From Nemophila menziesii (taxonomy: Eukaryota; Streptophyta; Magnoliopsida; Boraginales; Hydrophyllaceae): DNA of 64,000 nucleotides. The notes beneath the pieces are model-generated. The model made no database searches. It was not told the DNA's origin and saw nothing but the letters and a program-made list of their open reading frames with translations. The DNA is taken from assembly GCA_029959085.1 (NCBI GenBank), contig JARWIR010000005.1:1490501-1554500 (forward strand), written 5' to 3'. The position numbers were made by a program, and so were the translations under genes. Of this stretch, positions 35,901 through 46,856 are shown piece by piece; position 1 is the stretch's first letter, and each line of letters opens with the position of its first letter.

Positions 35901-37372
35901 TGATGTCTCCTCATTTGTGATAGTAAAATATACTCACGAGACATCATTTTAGGCTTATTTATTAGTTTATAGGTTGATTTTAGCTTATTTTAGTGCACTT
36001 TCCTATTTTGGGTCTTGATTTGTAGAATTATTATTTTTAGAGCATATTGGGTTTAATTGTTTATTTAGTGTGAAGCTTTAAAGATAATTATGGAGATTAA
36101 TTAGAGTCCAAGTCAAAGACAACAACTTATGGAAGGAGATATGCATGGAAATTGGAGATAAGGAAATAATTGCTAAAAAGATGGAAAAGGAAAAGCTGCC
36201 TAAATCTGGGATTCTGCAAAGATAGGCGTTTTTACCTAATAAAGAGGCCGAATTTGGTTAATTCCTTCTAAAGGGCCTAGATAATTCTGTTGCGATTCTT
36301 TTGGTATCTTGTGGAGCAAAATCGGACCAATAATAAAGAAGTTATGACCAAAACAACGCAGCAGTGTTTATCTTTATTTCCATACGAATTTGAGTTGGGC
36401 TAGGAGTCCATTACTTAACTTATCTCTAAAGAAACGAATTAGGTCAACCTCTAACCTATATATACAGCCTCTTAACACTCTTAAATCATCCTTGGTGAAA
36501 CCTTAAACCAAGAGGAAGCTTAGAACACAAGAGAGAAGTCTGGAAGGAGCTGTCATCAACAATGTCTTCTTCTACCTTTAGATTTGTAATTTCTTTCTTT
36601 TCTTTCATGAACTAATTTTCTTTAGCTTGAGTTTTAGCATATATGTATGAACCCTAGTTTTGATTGACATCTATCTAATTTGGGAATTTAATGTTTTAAA
36701 TAGAATTATAGTTTTTATTCTCTGTTTATGTGTTTGAATTTATATTCTGTGTTCTTGTGGACGGCCGCCATTAGAATTACCATCTAGTAATTAGGATACC
36801 ATTGACAACGGTGTTTAATTACATGTTTAGCACATAACGTTTAGTTTTAGGTTTGATCTGACAACCCAACCTAGCTAGATAATCACTATGGTTGAGTCTT
36901 GTGACTCTTTACCAATTACAGGAAAAGTTTGCTTAGGAAGCCTTATTGACACAGGTAAATCCTATTTTAAACTACCGATAGCATATTGGGACCGATTAGG
37001 GAAATACTACATAATTCACCCTTACATGTTTAGAACGGCAAAACTAGTGGGGATTACATGCTAATAACTTAAGCTATATTCGCATATTACTTCTCTTTCA
37101 TATTTAATTTTCTGTCTTTTATATTCTTAGCTTTAGTTTATTAGAAAACCAACAAAAATCTATTTATCTTTACTTTTAATTGCGTTTAGTTGTTCTAGCT
37201 TTAATTATTTACACTTGGTATTTGCATAAGATTCTCCTAACCTCTGTAGTCTCTGCGGAACGAATCTTTATCTAAAACTTGCATACGATCTGTATACTTG
37301 CAGAACCGTGTAGTTTAGGGTGTTATTTGCACGTTAATTACATCTTATTTTATCACACCCTAGGCCCCACCA
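35901..37372 (+). repeat. 3' LTR of Athila D
   Basis: 1472 bp, the same length as the 5' LTR, with no mismatch seen. It is followed by gaagc (37373-37377). Confidence 0.96.
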
Positions 37373-37377
37373 GAAGC

Positions 37378-37608
37378 CGAGCTTGTTCTTGACAGAAAGA
37401 GCTATCTCGATCGATCTTGACCACGATAGGTAGTTTTCGCCGGTAAGTACATCAGAGACGAGAGAAACGCTGGTGTTTTCACTTGGATGAAGGTAGTATG
37501 GACTTGAGAAGTCCTCGGAGAAGGAAGTGTTTGTCGTCGTTGTATTAAGAATGTAGAAGCTTCAAGAGATTGTAGTGCGTAAGAGAAGAAGATTCACATC
37601 TGATACCA
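37378..37608 (-). pseudogene. Copia C gag N-terminus and primer-binding site
   Basis: On the minus strand, tggtatcag (37608-37600) is an initiator tRNA-Met primer site. It is followed by the N-terminal Copia gag signature YYLHPSENTSVSLVSDVL then ENYLSWSRSIEIALSVKNKLG. The reading frame is open here up to the Athila D insertion and resumes at 26116 with INGDILQPPLTDLVLF. Confidence 0.88.
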
Positions 37609-37686
37609 TGTAAAATTACATATTTCTGTAGATCAAGATCAAGCAAGATAAAGAAGAAGAAGAGGAAGAAGAAGGAGATTAATTGA

Positions 37687-37778
<92 letters not shown>

Positions 37779-37955
37779 ACAAGAAGTAGAAACTAGAATC
37801 TTATTTTGTTAGTTGTTATTGTGTAATACATATGTATATATATAAGATGATTCTAACGAATTCTGCAGCGTAACAATTCTAACTTTCTTCTATTTATACT
37901 TGCCCCTATCTATTTTGTCTATTACAATTTTGTCTAATTCAGCATTAGCATTCCA
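37609..37955 (-). repeat. 5' LTR of Copia C, approximate
   Basis: The inner end (tgtaaaatta on the plus strand) is fixed by the adjacent primer site. The outer end is a guess at a CA near 37955, before LINE-like sequence starts. It contains a TATA-like tataaatag on the minus strand (about 37895) and a long GA tract, probably in the transcribed leader. Confidence 0.6.
37691..37774. repeat. (GA)42 microsatellite
   Basis: 84 bp of uninterrupted GA lies inside the Copia C LTR. On the element's strand it is CT, in the leader. Confidence 0.95.
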
Positions 37956-38004
37956 AGAAAATCCGCTTTTAATAGCTTGGAGAATAATGGGATAATTACA
38001 AGTT

Positions 38005-38440
38005 TCAGTTGGGACATACTTTGGAAAGTCAAGTGTTCACAAAAAATAAGGCTACTACAATGGAGGATAGCAAGGGATCGTATCTCTACGGCGAAGAATT
38101 TATATCAACGGGGTGTCGGCGAAATGTGTAATCTATGACGCAAAAATGGAAGATTTAATCCATGTTTTTCTAAAATGCAGTGAAGCGAAAGTTATCTGGG
38201 ATTTATTTGTCTTGTAAGCCAACACACATCAGGTAATGGCGAGTGATTTACTAACTAATTCTTTGGATGGACAGGTGGCGAGCTATGGAGTAAGGGAAAG
38301 CATGACCAGACTCCACCTAATAACTTGGAATTGCGGCTAGGAACAGAAAATCATGGGGAGCAAGTAGCAGGTATTGAATGGCCACTCATTTTGTGGCTAT
38401 AATATAGACTATCTGGACAAGACGAAATTATGCAGTATTT
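38005..38440 (+). pseudogene. LINE ORF2 remnant (zinc-binding RT tail)
   Basis: Across frame breaks the plus strand reads WDILWKVKCSQKIRLLQWR, then RISTAKNLYQRGVGEMCNL, then MEDLIHVFLKCSEAKVIWD. This is the zf-RVT region of plant LINE ORF2, from another LINE family than the one at 22146 and 48053. Stops throughout. Confidence 0.7.
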
Positions 38441-39154
38441 AAAGAGTGAAATAATGAGATAATATCAAATTAAGTCCAAAAACACAACATTCCACCTCTA
38501 TAGGGTCCAGGAATTTTTCCACCCCCATGAGAGTCCATTTTTTTGTAGTATTCCATCTGTACCCCTATTAGTTACCACGTTTATAGTTAAACAATATCAT
38601 TTAAATTAGTAACAGATTCCTATTTTATAGCTAATCAAATAATATCCCTTAATAATAGCTAATAATTATAGTAATATTGTTATTGTATTCCACGATTCAA
38701 GATACACCTTCGTCCATTCACAAACTCGAGTTTACTCTGCAACTATTGCTGCAATTCACACAGATTCAACACTTTTAAGGTATCATTATACTATCAACGA
38801 GGTTTCTGATAATTTGCTTGCATTAAGAAACGTTAATAGGTGTAAATATCACCATATTATCTCTTTGTTCTTCTTGTTAAACACGTTATGCTGTTAATTT
38901 CACCACATATTTGTTAGACAGAATTACTAATATGAGTTTTCATATGATACATATACTCGAAGTTTGTTTTTTCTGACTATTGTTGATAAAATGCAACAAA
39001 CATATTATTCTGTTACAAATCCATTTATTTGCATAGTTGTTTATGTTGTTTGCACAAACATATATGGGTTATGTTACTATCACATATTATATCTTAACTA
39101 CATACAATCAACTAATCATGAGATTATACATTTATTTAGGTTCTCGCTCACCGT

Positions 39155-39830
39155 ATGGCATCCAATGTTCTTGTTGTGTTTCGTTACTTGGAGGAGAAAG
39201 CACTAAAGCTATTCAGATTGTTCGATTCGTATCAGTCGGTTAAGGATTACGTGTATGAATCATGACCTACCTTGGTCGGGAAGAACATTGTGTTGTTTTA
39301 CTCGATTGCTGAGCATCAGAAATGCAAGTTTGTTGGTGAGGGAGACTTCTCTACTGTTATATGGTTGTTAGATCATTGTCTTGTTGTTCAATTCGAGATA
39401 TTAGTAGTTGAGGATAATAATGAGGTTACTGAACTAGCTATCTACCCAACAGTTTCTATGGATGTTGTGCAACCACAATCACCAGTTCATGTGGATGACG
39501 AAAAAGAGGATGCCGATGAAGCTACCGAGAACAATTACTATCACAAGGTCAAAGTTCTAAAAAGTAATGCTTGGAAACACGCTCTCAGGGAAGTCGGACA
39601 ATGCTCCACGATGGTATGAAAGAGTTTCGTTATTCACTTGCAAAATACGCTTGCGAGACCGGATACTCTTTTTATTTCGGTCACAACCGCCCCACTCGAA
39701 TAAGTGCATACTGCTCCAGCTCAAAAGAATCAGTAATAATCTCGTGGGTTGGACCTGATGGGCAATGGGGGGCAAATGAGTCTTTCGTAGTGGGTTGGAC
39801 CTGATGGGCAATGGTCCAACCTCTAAGGAC
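39155..39830 (+). pseudogene. MULE transposase N-terminal fragment
   Basis: From MASNVLVVFRYLEE, through GKNIVLFYSIAEHQ and an acidic stretch, to FNDGMKEFRYSLAKYACETG then YFGHNRPTRISAYCSS. The last part is the MuDR-type DNA-binding domain found at the start of plant Mutator transposases. A stop near 39264 and a frameshift near 39600 break it, and the catalytic DDE part is missing. The end holds a 43-bp-spaced duplication of gggttggacctgatgggcaa. Confidence 0.72.
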
Positions 39831-39920
39831 TCTATCAATAAATCACCCGCGAAATAATATGTTGCGAAAGGAAGGAATTAAAAAAGAAATTCTCGAATTT
39901 GTGAGTAATTTTATCCTAGC

Positions 39921-40485
39921 ATGGGGAAAGAGATTGATGGAGGCATTATTAAAACGGCAAAAAATATGATAGTTAAGTGGGTTAAACCTAAGAGACGAGT
40001 TAAACTCAATGTCGACGGGAGCTATGATGCGGATAAAGGCGTATCGGGCATCAGAGGCTTAGTGAGAGACAATTATGGTACGTTTTTAACTGGTTTTGCT
40101 GGGCCATGTCTAGTAGAATCCCCTTTCTCCTCGGAACTACTCGCATTACATTCTGGACTTCGATAGGCTGTTAGGAAGGGTTACAAAGACCTCTATATTG
40201 AGACTGACTTGAAAGAGTTCCATTTGCCAGTGAAGGGCGGTGGGAGCTCAAGTAGTCAGATGAATCATGTAGAACACGAATGTTGAGATATTTTACACGA
40301 TCATCCCGGATTCGAAATAAATTAATTCTTCCAAAAGGCTAACTTATGTGCAAATAAGCTAGCTAAAAAAGGAGCATTTATGTGATTTGAACCTGTGGAA
40401 CTGGAAGATCCTCTGGACTACCTATGGTGGTACATTACGAGAGATAGGAGTGAATGTGCGAATGTTGAAACTGTAATAGACTTCT
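39921..40485 (+). pseudogene. RNase H domain remnant (plant LINE type)
   Basis: VKLNVDGSYDADKGVSGIRG then RDNYGTFLTGFAG, ESPFSSELLALHSGL and KDLYIETDLKEFH is the RVT_3 type RNase H found at the end of plant LINE ORF2 and in derived genes. Stops occur at 40164 and later. The metal-binding Asp of DGS and Glu of SSELLAL are visible. It probably belongs to the same decayed LINE as 38005-38440, with the MULE piece between. Confidence 0.72.
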
Positions 40486-40912
40486 AAGGGTGAACTAGAT
40501 ATTCCATATTAGTCTGTATTGTTGATAAACGGCTTTTGTTAAGCCTTTTATGTATGAAAAAAAATTAATTGTATTTGGCCTTTTTATCTTATTTATTTTG
40601 TTTTTCTCATACCCCCAACTAAAAATCCTCCCTCACCCAAATCTTTCTTAACGTATCTGGGTCTTACCGGACCGGTCCACCGGCCCTCCCCTAGTCCGGT
40701 CTATGGTTCGTGAACTATTATTAGAGACACAATAGGATGACTCTATTCAAAATATTTTTAAAATAGTCGACATTTATCGAGACACGAATACTTAACAGAC
40801 TGGTTAGCTAAAATGAATTCTTCTCAACGTGATCGAGGAGGATTTTTTGATAGAGTATGATATATATTAACTCGTAATAAATGTGATTGAATAACATCAA
40901 AAATACAATATA

Positions 40913-41021
40913 TAACTCGTTAGGATTAGCTCACTGGTCTGGGTCTTTGTCATCCAATCTAATAGTACAGGTTTGAACCGAGTATATGAATCTGAGTCCA
41001 AAGTGGCTCTCCTAAAAAAAA
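40913..41021 (+). mobile_element. SINE with about 10-bp target duplication
   Basis: A 109-bp insert between atacaatata (40903-40912) and atataatata (41022-41031). The tRNA-like head has an A-box-like ggattagctcactgg and a B-box-like aggtttgaacc. The tail reads gagtccaaagtggctctcc and ends in an A-run. The tail matches the SINE at 60857-60968. The uninterrupted counterpart is at 45350. Confidence 0.75.
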
Positions 41022-41394
41022 ATATAATATAGCCCCCACTTGGAGGGCCTACTCTTTTGCTTTCCGGATATTGGGCTGTGAAATTTGCTTCATTGGACTT
41101 GTGTATCAAAAATAAAAAAACAAGTCATTTCCTAAAAAAAGTTTCAGCTGGGTTTATTAATTTATTCAGGTTTTCTCTTAATTTATATTTTTCTTTTCAT
41201 TTTTAGCCATTTATTCGTTTCATCTTATGAATAATGCAATTATTGCCAGTTAACCTATCAATTTGCTATAATCCCACATGTGTTTTCCAGATTACATTCT
41301 GCTTTTGATGTGCAGCAGCAAAACCCCCCATTTCTATTAGTATAAACCTTTACTAAGCACAATTCATAAACCTCCTAAACTCATATCAATTATA

Positions 41395-41480
41395 TGGAGA
41401 AAATTAGCAAAACAATCCATAAACAAGCTTTCTTTAATCTCCCAAAACTCTTTCCCTCGCACTTCTAGCAGCTTACTTGC
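41395..41480 (+). pseudogene. Fragment with mitochondrial-presequence-like coding, copy 1
   Basis: IWRKLAKQSINKLSLISQNS then FPRTSSSLLALLL is the inverted counterpart of the frame at 47308-47715, with the initiator Met changed to Ile. The sequence is rich in Lys, Arg and Ser with no acidic residues, as in plant mitochondrial targeting sequences. Confidence 0.5.
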
Positions 41481-41832
41481 ATTGTTATTGGGACTATTAC
41501 TTGCATCAATAATCTGTTTCTCTTTCAGTTAAGGACTAAACACGGGATCAGGTGCATCATCTTGCAAAAACGGTAAGATAATATCTTATATTATTTATTA
41601 TTTAATTAATGAGGCACATGGTGATTCCGTATATGCCTATGTTAATTCCTCCAGTTAAATGGACCAGGTATGGTTAGTTAACTCTGTATGTATTTTTTTA
41701 TAGAAATTTAAATTTAAGGTAAAAAACTTAGGCTCCAATTGGTAGGCGGTAATGAAATTAGGAATGAAATTTGATTCCTTATTAAATTAAATTACTAAAT
41801 TCGGTAGGAGTGAATATATATGGAAAAGTTTG

Positions 41833-41836
<4 letters not shown>

Positions 41837-41898
<62 letters not shown>

Positions 41899-41910
41899 TA
41901 TATATATAGA
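41837..41910. repeat. (TA)n microsatellite upstream of the F-box gene
   Basis: About 60 bp of pure TA, then interrupted gata/tata to about 41910, roughly 400 bp upstream of the F-box ATG. Confidence 0.95.
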
Positions 41911-42305
41911 TATTTAGGCTGATTTAAGGAAAAAAATCATAAAATTTAATTAGTATTTTCTTCTAATCTTTTTTAATAATTAAGCATTGAATCATGATAT
42001 ATGAGTATATTATATATCATGTATCATCGATTATCTTCTTCTACATAAATACACGTACACGCCTAGCTTAGTTGTTATTTTGGTTTTCTTATAACTCAGC
42101 ATTTAAACATTATTCATGCGTTGATATATTGATTCTCTTCCAAAAGGTACATTAGTTTGTAAGTTTGTTTATTGTTTTGTAGATGTGATAAATTTTACCC
42201 ATTATATTCTCTAAACTTTTAAATTATTATTTGTATTGGGTAAATTAATATATTTGCACGGTTGGTCCTCAGGGAAGCTCTAAGAAGGCAAAAAGTGAAA
42301 TAGAT

Positions 42306-43406
42306 ATGGAAAGTAAGGATAGTTTTGGTTATCAACTGCCAGAAGATGTAATTGAAGAAATACTTGTGAGGCTAAATGTGAAATCATTGTTGCGATTTAA
42401 ATGTATTTGCAAAAAATGGTACGCTCTTATCCAAAGTCAATGTTTCATTCACAGTCATCTAAACCATCAGAGAAACCAAATTGTTGCATATCATTGTGAT
42501 TTCAAAAAACATTATCATGTTCAGACCCATTTTGTGGATGAAAGATTGTTGACCTATGAAAAAGCTCATGATTTACAGTTACAGAGCTTTGAGATATCTG
42601 ACAATCCTTACGGTCACATAGATGGAATTTTTTGTGTTATTAATAGATATAGTGAGTTAAGTTTATGGAATCCAGCTAATCGAGAATTCAGACCACTCCT
42701 TTTATCTCGTCCAGATATTCCAACACGTTATGACTGCTATTGTTGTACAATTGGATTTGGGTTTGAGCCGTTCAAAAGTGACTATAAGGTGGTTTGGATT
42801 CGGTATTTTTCGTATTTTGATGATATTCTTGAAGAGGATGACTTTTACGATCCTACAGTAATATCGGTTTATACATTCAGTTCTGATTCTTGGAGACACT
42901 TTGAGGTTGAAGATCTTTATGGTGATATATCTGAACGAAACACATACTTAAACGGATTCTGTTATTGGAATGTCACTGACAAGAGTATTGCTTACTCTGC
43001 TGTTCTTTCATTTGATTTGTACAAAGAAGTATTTAAGGAAATACAAATTCCGGATGATATTAAATCTCTAGATAATCAAATATTTTCATATAATAACTCG
43101 ATTGCGTTGACCTCTTTTGACGGACAATCATTTGAAGGATGTATTGATATATGGTTGATGAACAAGGATGAAAGTTGGAGTAAGTATTTAACTATTGGAC
43201 CATTTGTAGACCTAAAATTGAATGATGTTTTTTTGTGCAATAATAAACTTATTCGTAGTACACAGCCTACACAGCCTCACCAAGTGATTTCTTACGACCT
43301 TCATACTCAAGAAATTATCAGAATTGAAGATATTTTACCAGATGATATGTGGTGTACTTTCCTCGATTATAAAGAGAGTTTAATATCAGTCAAGCGTAAA
43401 AACTAG
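42306..43406 (+). CDS. SLF/SFB-type F-box protein, intact
   Basis: 366 residues in one exon, starting MESKDSFGYQLPEDVIEEIL. The F-box at about 10-50 (LPEDVIEEILVRLNVKSLLR, FKCICKKWYALIQ) binds SKP1-like adaptors in an SCF E3 ubiquitin ligase. The rest is the F-box-associated (FBA) domain that recruits the target: LWNPANREFRPLL at about 120, YKVVWIRYF, VISVYTFSSDSWRHFE near 185-200, and a conserved end (QVISYDLHTQEIIRIEDI, YKESLISVKRKN). Length and pattern resemble S-locus F-box proteins, which recognise non-self S-RNases in pollen, but many plant F-box/FBA proteins are similar. A broken sister copy lies at 19229-20300 in inverse orientation with shared upstream DNA, and an RNase T2 gene lies 20 kb to the right. 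Confidence 0.9.
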   Translation: MESKDSFGYQLPEDVIEEILVRLNVKSLLRFKCICKKWYALIQSQCFIHSHLNHQRNQIVAYHCDFKKHYHVQTHFVDERLLTYEKAHDLQLQSFEISDNPYGHIDGIFCVINRYSELSLWNPANREFRPLLLSRPDIPTRYDCYCCTIGFGFEPFKSDYKVVWIRYFSYFDDILEEDDFYDPTVISVYTFSSDSWRHFEVEDLYGDISERNTYLNGFCYWNVTDKSIAYSAVLSFDLYKEVFKEIQIPDDIKSLDNQIFSYNNSIALTSFDGQSFEGCIDIWLMNKDESWSKYLTIGPFVDLKLNDVFLCNNKLIRSTQPTQPHQVISYDLHTQEIIRIEDILPDDMWCTFLDYKESLISVKRKN

Positions 43407-43979
43407 GATCAAAGAACAAATGGAATATGTAGCTGGAATTGGTGGAGTTATTTCATTTAATGTATGTAATTGCAATGGTTTATGATATCTTGCAACTGAA
43501 TTGGATTTTTGTCTTAGATGTTTGTGTGTGATTTTTAAATGTTTAGTTTGGTTATTAAGTTTTTTTTTGTTTACCTTTTTTTCTTAGTTGAAAATATTCA
43601 AAATAACCTTCTTCATAAAAATAAAATCAAAATACAGTCCCATTAACAATAACAGCCTTAAATCACAAAGCTTTCGCAATTACTTGACCTAATACATTTT
43701 CAAGTTATAATGCAAGTAATAGTCCCAATTCAAGTTACTGTTTTCCATTATATTATGCAGTTAGAATTCCAATAGTAGCTAGATAGATTCATGTAGAAAT
43801 TAGTATATACCTTCACCATCCAAAATCATCAACGTAATATAAAATATCAAACATTACTCTGATCATTCATTAATCCATTAATCTTAAATCATATAGAAAA
43901 ACCACCAGAAAGAAAAGGAACCTAATAGTCCCCCAATCAAACATCTCTGGCGTCAAATTCTACAGTTTCAAAGTTAAAA

Positions 43980-44530
43980 TTTCATCATCACAGTTTCCTA
44001 ATATTTACACTATAGATCCCTATATTTTGGGAACTTTGCACTATAGGTCCCTATATTTTTAAAAAAATTGCATTATAGGTCCCTATATTTTGGGGGAAAT
44101 GCACTATAGGTCCCTATATTTTGGAAAAATTGCATTATAGGCCCTATATTTTGGAAAAAAATGCACTATAGGTCCCTATGTTTTTGAGAAAAAAAAGCAC
44201 TATAGGTCCCTATATGTTTTTAAAAAAACTGCACTATAGGTCTTTACTTTTAAAAAAAAATTGCACTGTAGGTCCCTATATTTTCGTAAATATTGCAGGT
44301 CCCTATATTTTTGAAAAATTGCACTATAGATCCCTATATTTTTTAAAATTGCAATATAGGTCCCTATATTTTGGGAAAATTGCATAGTATGTCCCTATAT
44401 TTTGGGGAAATTGCACTGTGTCCTTATATTTTGGAAAAAAATGAAAAATAGGTCCCTATAACTGAAAAAACGGGACTATAGGTCCCTATATTTTGGGGAA
44501 ATTGCATAATAGGTCCCTATATTATATTTA
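43980..44530. repeat. About 31-bp minisatellite (gcactataggtccctatatttt)
   Basis: Roughly 17 diverged units, each an attgcactataggtccctat box followed by a T-run and GGAAAA. Looser copies continue past the kinase exon to about 44960. Single copies are near 4925 and 5470. The frames 44178-44387 on both strands are repeat by-products. Confidence 0.88.
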
Positions 44531-44535
44531 TATAC

Positions 44536-44670
44536 CTGGCGGACAACAGCAGAAGTCACTTCCGAGAAACTGAGGTCAGGATAAGGCATGTCACAGCAAT
44601 AAATCTCCCATAGACAAATCCCAAAACTGTACACATCACACTTTCTATTGTATGGGTTTCCATTAAGTAC
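44536..44670 (-). pseudogene. Raf-like (group C MAPKKK) kinase exon, undamaged but isolated
   Basis: On the minus strand, between an acceptor (gagacag before 44670) and a donor (cag|gtata after 44536), 135 nt give exactly 45 stop-free codons: VLNGNPYNRKCDVYSFGICL, WEIYCCDMPYPDLSFSEVTS, AVVRQ. This is kinase subdomains VIII-X of plant Raf-like/STY-type protein kinases. No adjoining exon is recognisable: minisatellite lies directly 3' of the exon, and only looser copies of the same motif lie on its 5' side. Because the exon is unmutated, the capture is recent, or other exons lie beyond what I can recognise and the arrays are intronic. Confidence 0.75.
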
Positions 44671-45689
44671 CTGTCTCGTGTAAAAACCATAATCACGTTT
44701 AATGTGTGCAGTTTATTGCTCTATAGGTCCCTATATTATGCACACAATGCATTCATGCTCCCATATTATGCAAAAATTGCACTATATGTGTTCAAGCACT
44801 TTGAACATAAAGAAATGCAAATTTGCATTATAGGTCCCGATATTATGCAAAAATTGCACTATAGGTCTCCATATTGGTAAAACCTGCACTATGTGTTCCT
44901 ACACTTAGCAAGATTGCAGTGTGCACCTATTACAGTATAGGTTCCTATATTATGCGAAAATTGCGGTAAGGATAAAAACTTTAATGAATATTTACCTATA
45001 TTTTAATAAAAATATGAAAACTATCAATTATGACGGGTTCTTCTCATGCAAAAATTCTTACACGATTTTAAGAGAAAAATGAGCCCAAAGCTTAGTGTAT
45101 TACTTTCTTTAGATTACTGTATCATGCCAAGGGAGTCGTGAAGAAAAATATAAGTTAAGAGAAAAACTGAATAAATTTATAAACACAGCTGAAACCTTCT
45201 TTAGGGAAACTAATGGGCTATGACTTATTTTTTGATTTTCGATACTTAAGTCCAATGAAGCCAATTGCACAGCCCAATATTCGGAAAGCAAAAAATATAT
45301 ACATTACAAAGTATCATGTGATACAAGAGTAGGCCCACCAAGTGGGGGTCCTATTGTATTTTTGGCGTCATATAAATGTATTTATCACGAGTTAATATAA
45401 TCATATTCTATTCAAAAAACCTCCTCGGACATGTTGAGAAGAATCAATTTTAGCCAACCAATCATTGTAAGAATTCGTGTCTCGATAGATGTTGACCATT
45501 TTAAAAATCTTTGAAATTTTGAATGGAGTCATCCCATCATTGCCTCTAGTCCTCTAGTTTTTACCGTCTGTTCCAAAATCACGATAAAATTAGTGGAATC
45601 AACCTCAATACACAGTTGTATAACTTCCCTTTCGTCCGCCAATATCAATTTTTCGTGCAATGAATTGTATTACTATCGGTAGAACAAAC

Positions 45690-46445
45690 CTGTATCTCTT
45701 GTGAACCCATAAACCCATAACCAATCTTTATCTAGTAGTAATCCTCTTGCGCCTCTGCATTTACTACTCTAGTTAACGTTATCATCTACTTAGCTTCCAC
45801 CCTCGTTGAGGTTTGTTCCACACGCCAATCCTACTTGTCCCGGATGATGTATATTACCTCCAGTCATATCTCTTCAAGCCCGACAATATTCTTTCTCTAT
45901 AGTTTTTACCTTCACAATTGTTTTAGTAGTGCTTGGGACAACACTCATTTCTAGTCGTCCATATCACCCAAAAATTGTCCCGAACAAAATATTCCATGGC
46001 ACCCCATCAAAAATTGACTTACACCACGTATTCCTATCACCATTCATGGTCTATCAAATCAATCGAGTCTAACCACCCTCGTTGTGTGCAACATATCTTG
46101 TTTCGTTTGGTGTCCTGCCTGTTTTCGCTGCTTAATCATTGTAATCTAGTTGTGATATGTTATCACCACAGCGGTTAAGGATTGTTGTTCAGCCTGTACC
46201 ACCTAACCCCAAAACTACCTCTTCACTTATGGTTGGGGATATAACATTTCCATCTAGCCTTTGTCATGTTCTAATGCCCACCCATGCTACTTCACATTGT
46301 CTGTTACGCGGTGTTATAGATGTTCTGCTTTATATGTTGCTCATTCTGAAACCACCCATTCACGTTCAATACTCTGTTGTATTTCATTTATCACGAGAGT
46401 CATTTGACGTGAGTAAGATTCAATCGCGGGACCAAGCTAAAGAAA
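45690..46445 (-). mobile_element. LINE 3' fragment, copy 2
   Basis: The same sequence as 9680-10410 (cttgtgaacccat, tatctagtagtaatcctctt, cattcatggtctatcaaa). Non-coding. It belongs to a larger unit that also contains 45050-45690 and the F-box 3' flank at 46570-46640. Confidence 0.75.
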
Positions 46446-46650
46446 AATGCATGGTGATCTTGACTATAACTCAAGTACCAACTTTTGACAAAAAAACGTA
46501 AGTAACCAAATGACAATAGGGACAAATCCCTATGTTTTACAAAATGACACTTCAATCCACTCCTATAAAAAAAGTAAACTAAACATTTAAACACTCCAAC
46601 ATCTAAGACAAAAATACGATTCATTTGCATAACATACCACCAAAATACAA
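46446..46650. other. Remnant of F-box gene 3' flank
   Basis: tgactataactcaagtacc, gacaaatccctatgttttac, cacttcaatccac and aacatctaagacaaaaatac match the downstream flank of the broken F-box gene (18845-19110) in the same orientation. Where F-box sequence should begin, unrelated AT-rich DNA follows. Confidence 0.65.
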
Positions 46651-46856
46651 TAATATTTAACTAAAAGTTAATAATTTATAATTAATTGCATAATTAGTTC
46701 TCACCAATAACTTTAATTGTCTTTTACCAATAAACAAAACTTAGTTCTCACTTATAAAATCAAATCTTCTCAAATATATTCACCAATCTTATTATCCTAA
46801 CTTCAAATTTTTTCAAAATTAAAAAATATTATTTCTCTATAAAATTATAAAATATT

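Larger units (their letters stand above)
26122..37372 (+). mobile_element. Athila-like Ty3/Gypsy element D, complete and apparently very young
   Basis: This 11,251-bp element has two 1472-bp LTRs in which I found no difference by line-by-line reading, a perfect 5-bp target duplication, a tRNA-Asp-type primer site, a polypurine tract, an uninterrupted gag-pol of 1746 codons and a short ORF3. The aspartic-protease variant DLGA, the tRNA-Asp primer and the extra 3' ORF followed by about 1.5 kb of non-coding DNA are features of the Athila group. It landed in gag of Copia C. By age and intactness it is the best candidate in the window for recent mobility. Confidence 0.95.
23060..37955 (-). mobile_element. 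Old Ty1/Copia element C, split by Athila D
   Basis: On the minus strand the order is: LTR (about 37955-37609), primer site (37608-37601), gag start (about 37590-37378), then after the 11.25-kb Athila insertion the rest of gag (26121-25436), protease, integrase and the start of RT (ending near 23082). The 3' part of RT, RNase H and the 3' LTR are missing. Many stops and frameshifts and an internal MITE show it is older than its guest. Gag and RT differ clearly from elements A and B, so this is another Copia lineage. Confidence 0.88.

Noticed and set aside
26122..37372. Envelope gene making element D a retrovirus-like agent
   Set aside because: ORF3 has no signal peptide, membrane span or glycoprotein features; it is a short charged coiled-coil protein.
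44178..44387. Tyr-rich repeat frames on both strands
   Set aside because: By-products of the 31-bp minisatellite.
43980..44530. Possible CRISPR-like array
   Set aside because: Units are contiguous, diverged, without unique spacers, and the genome is a plant.
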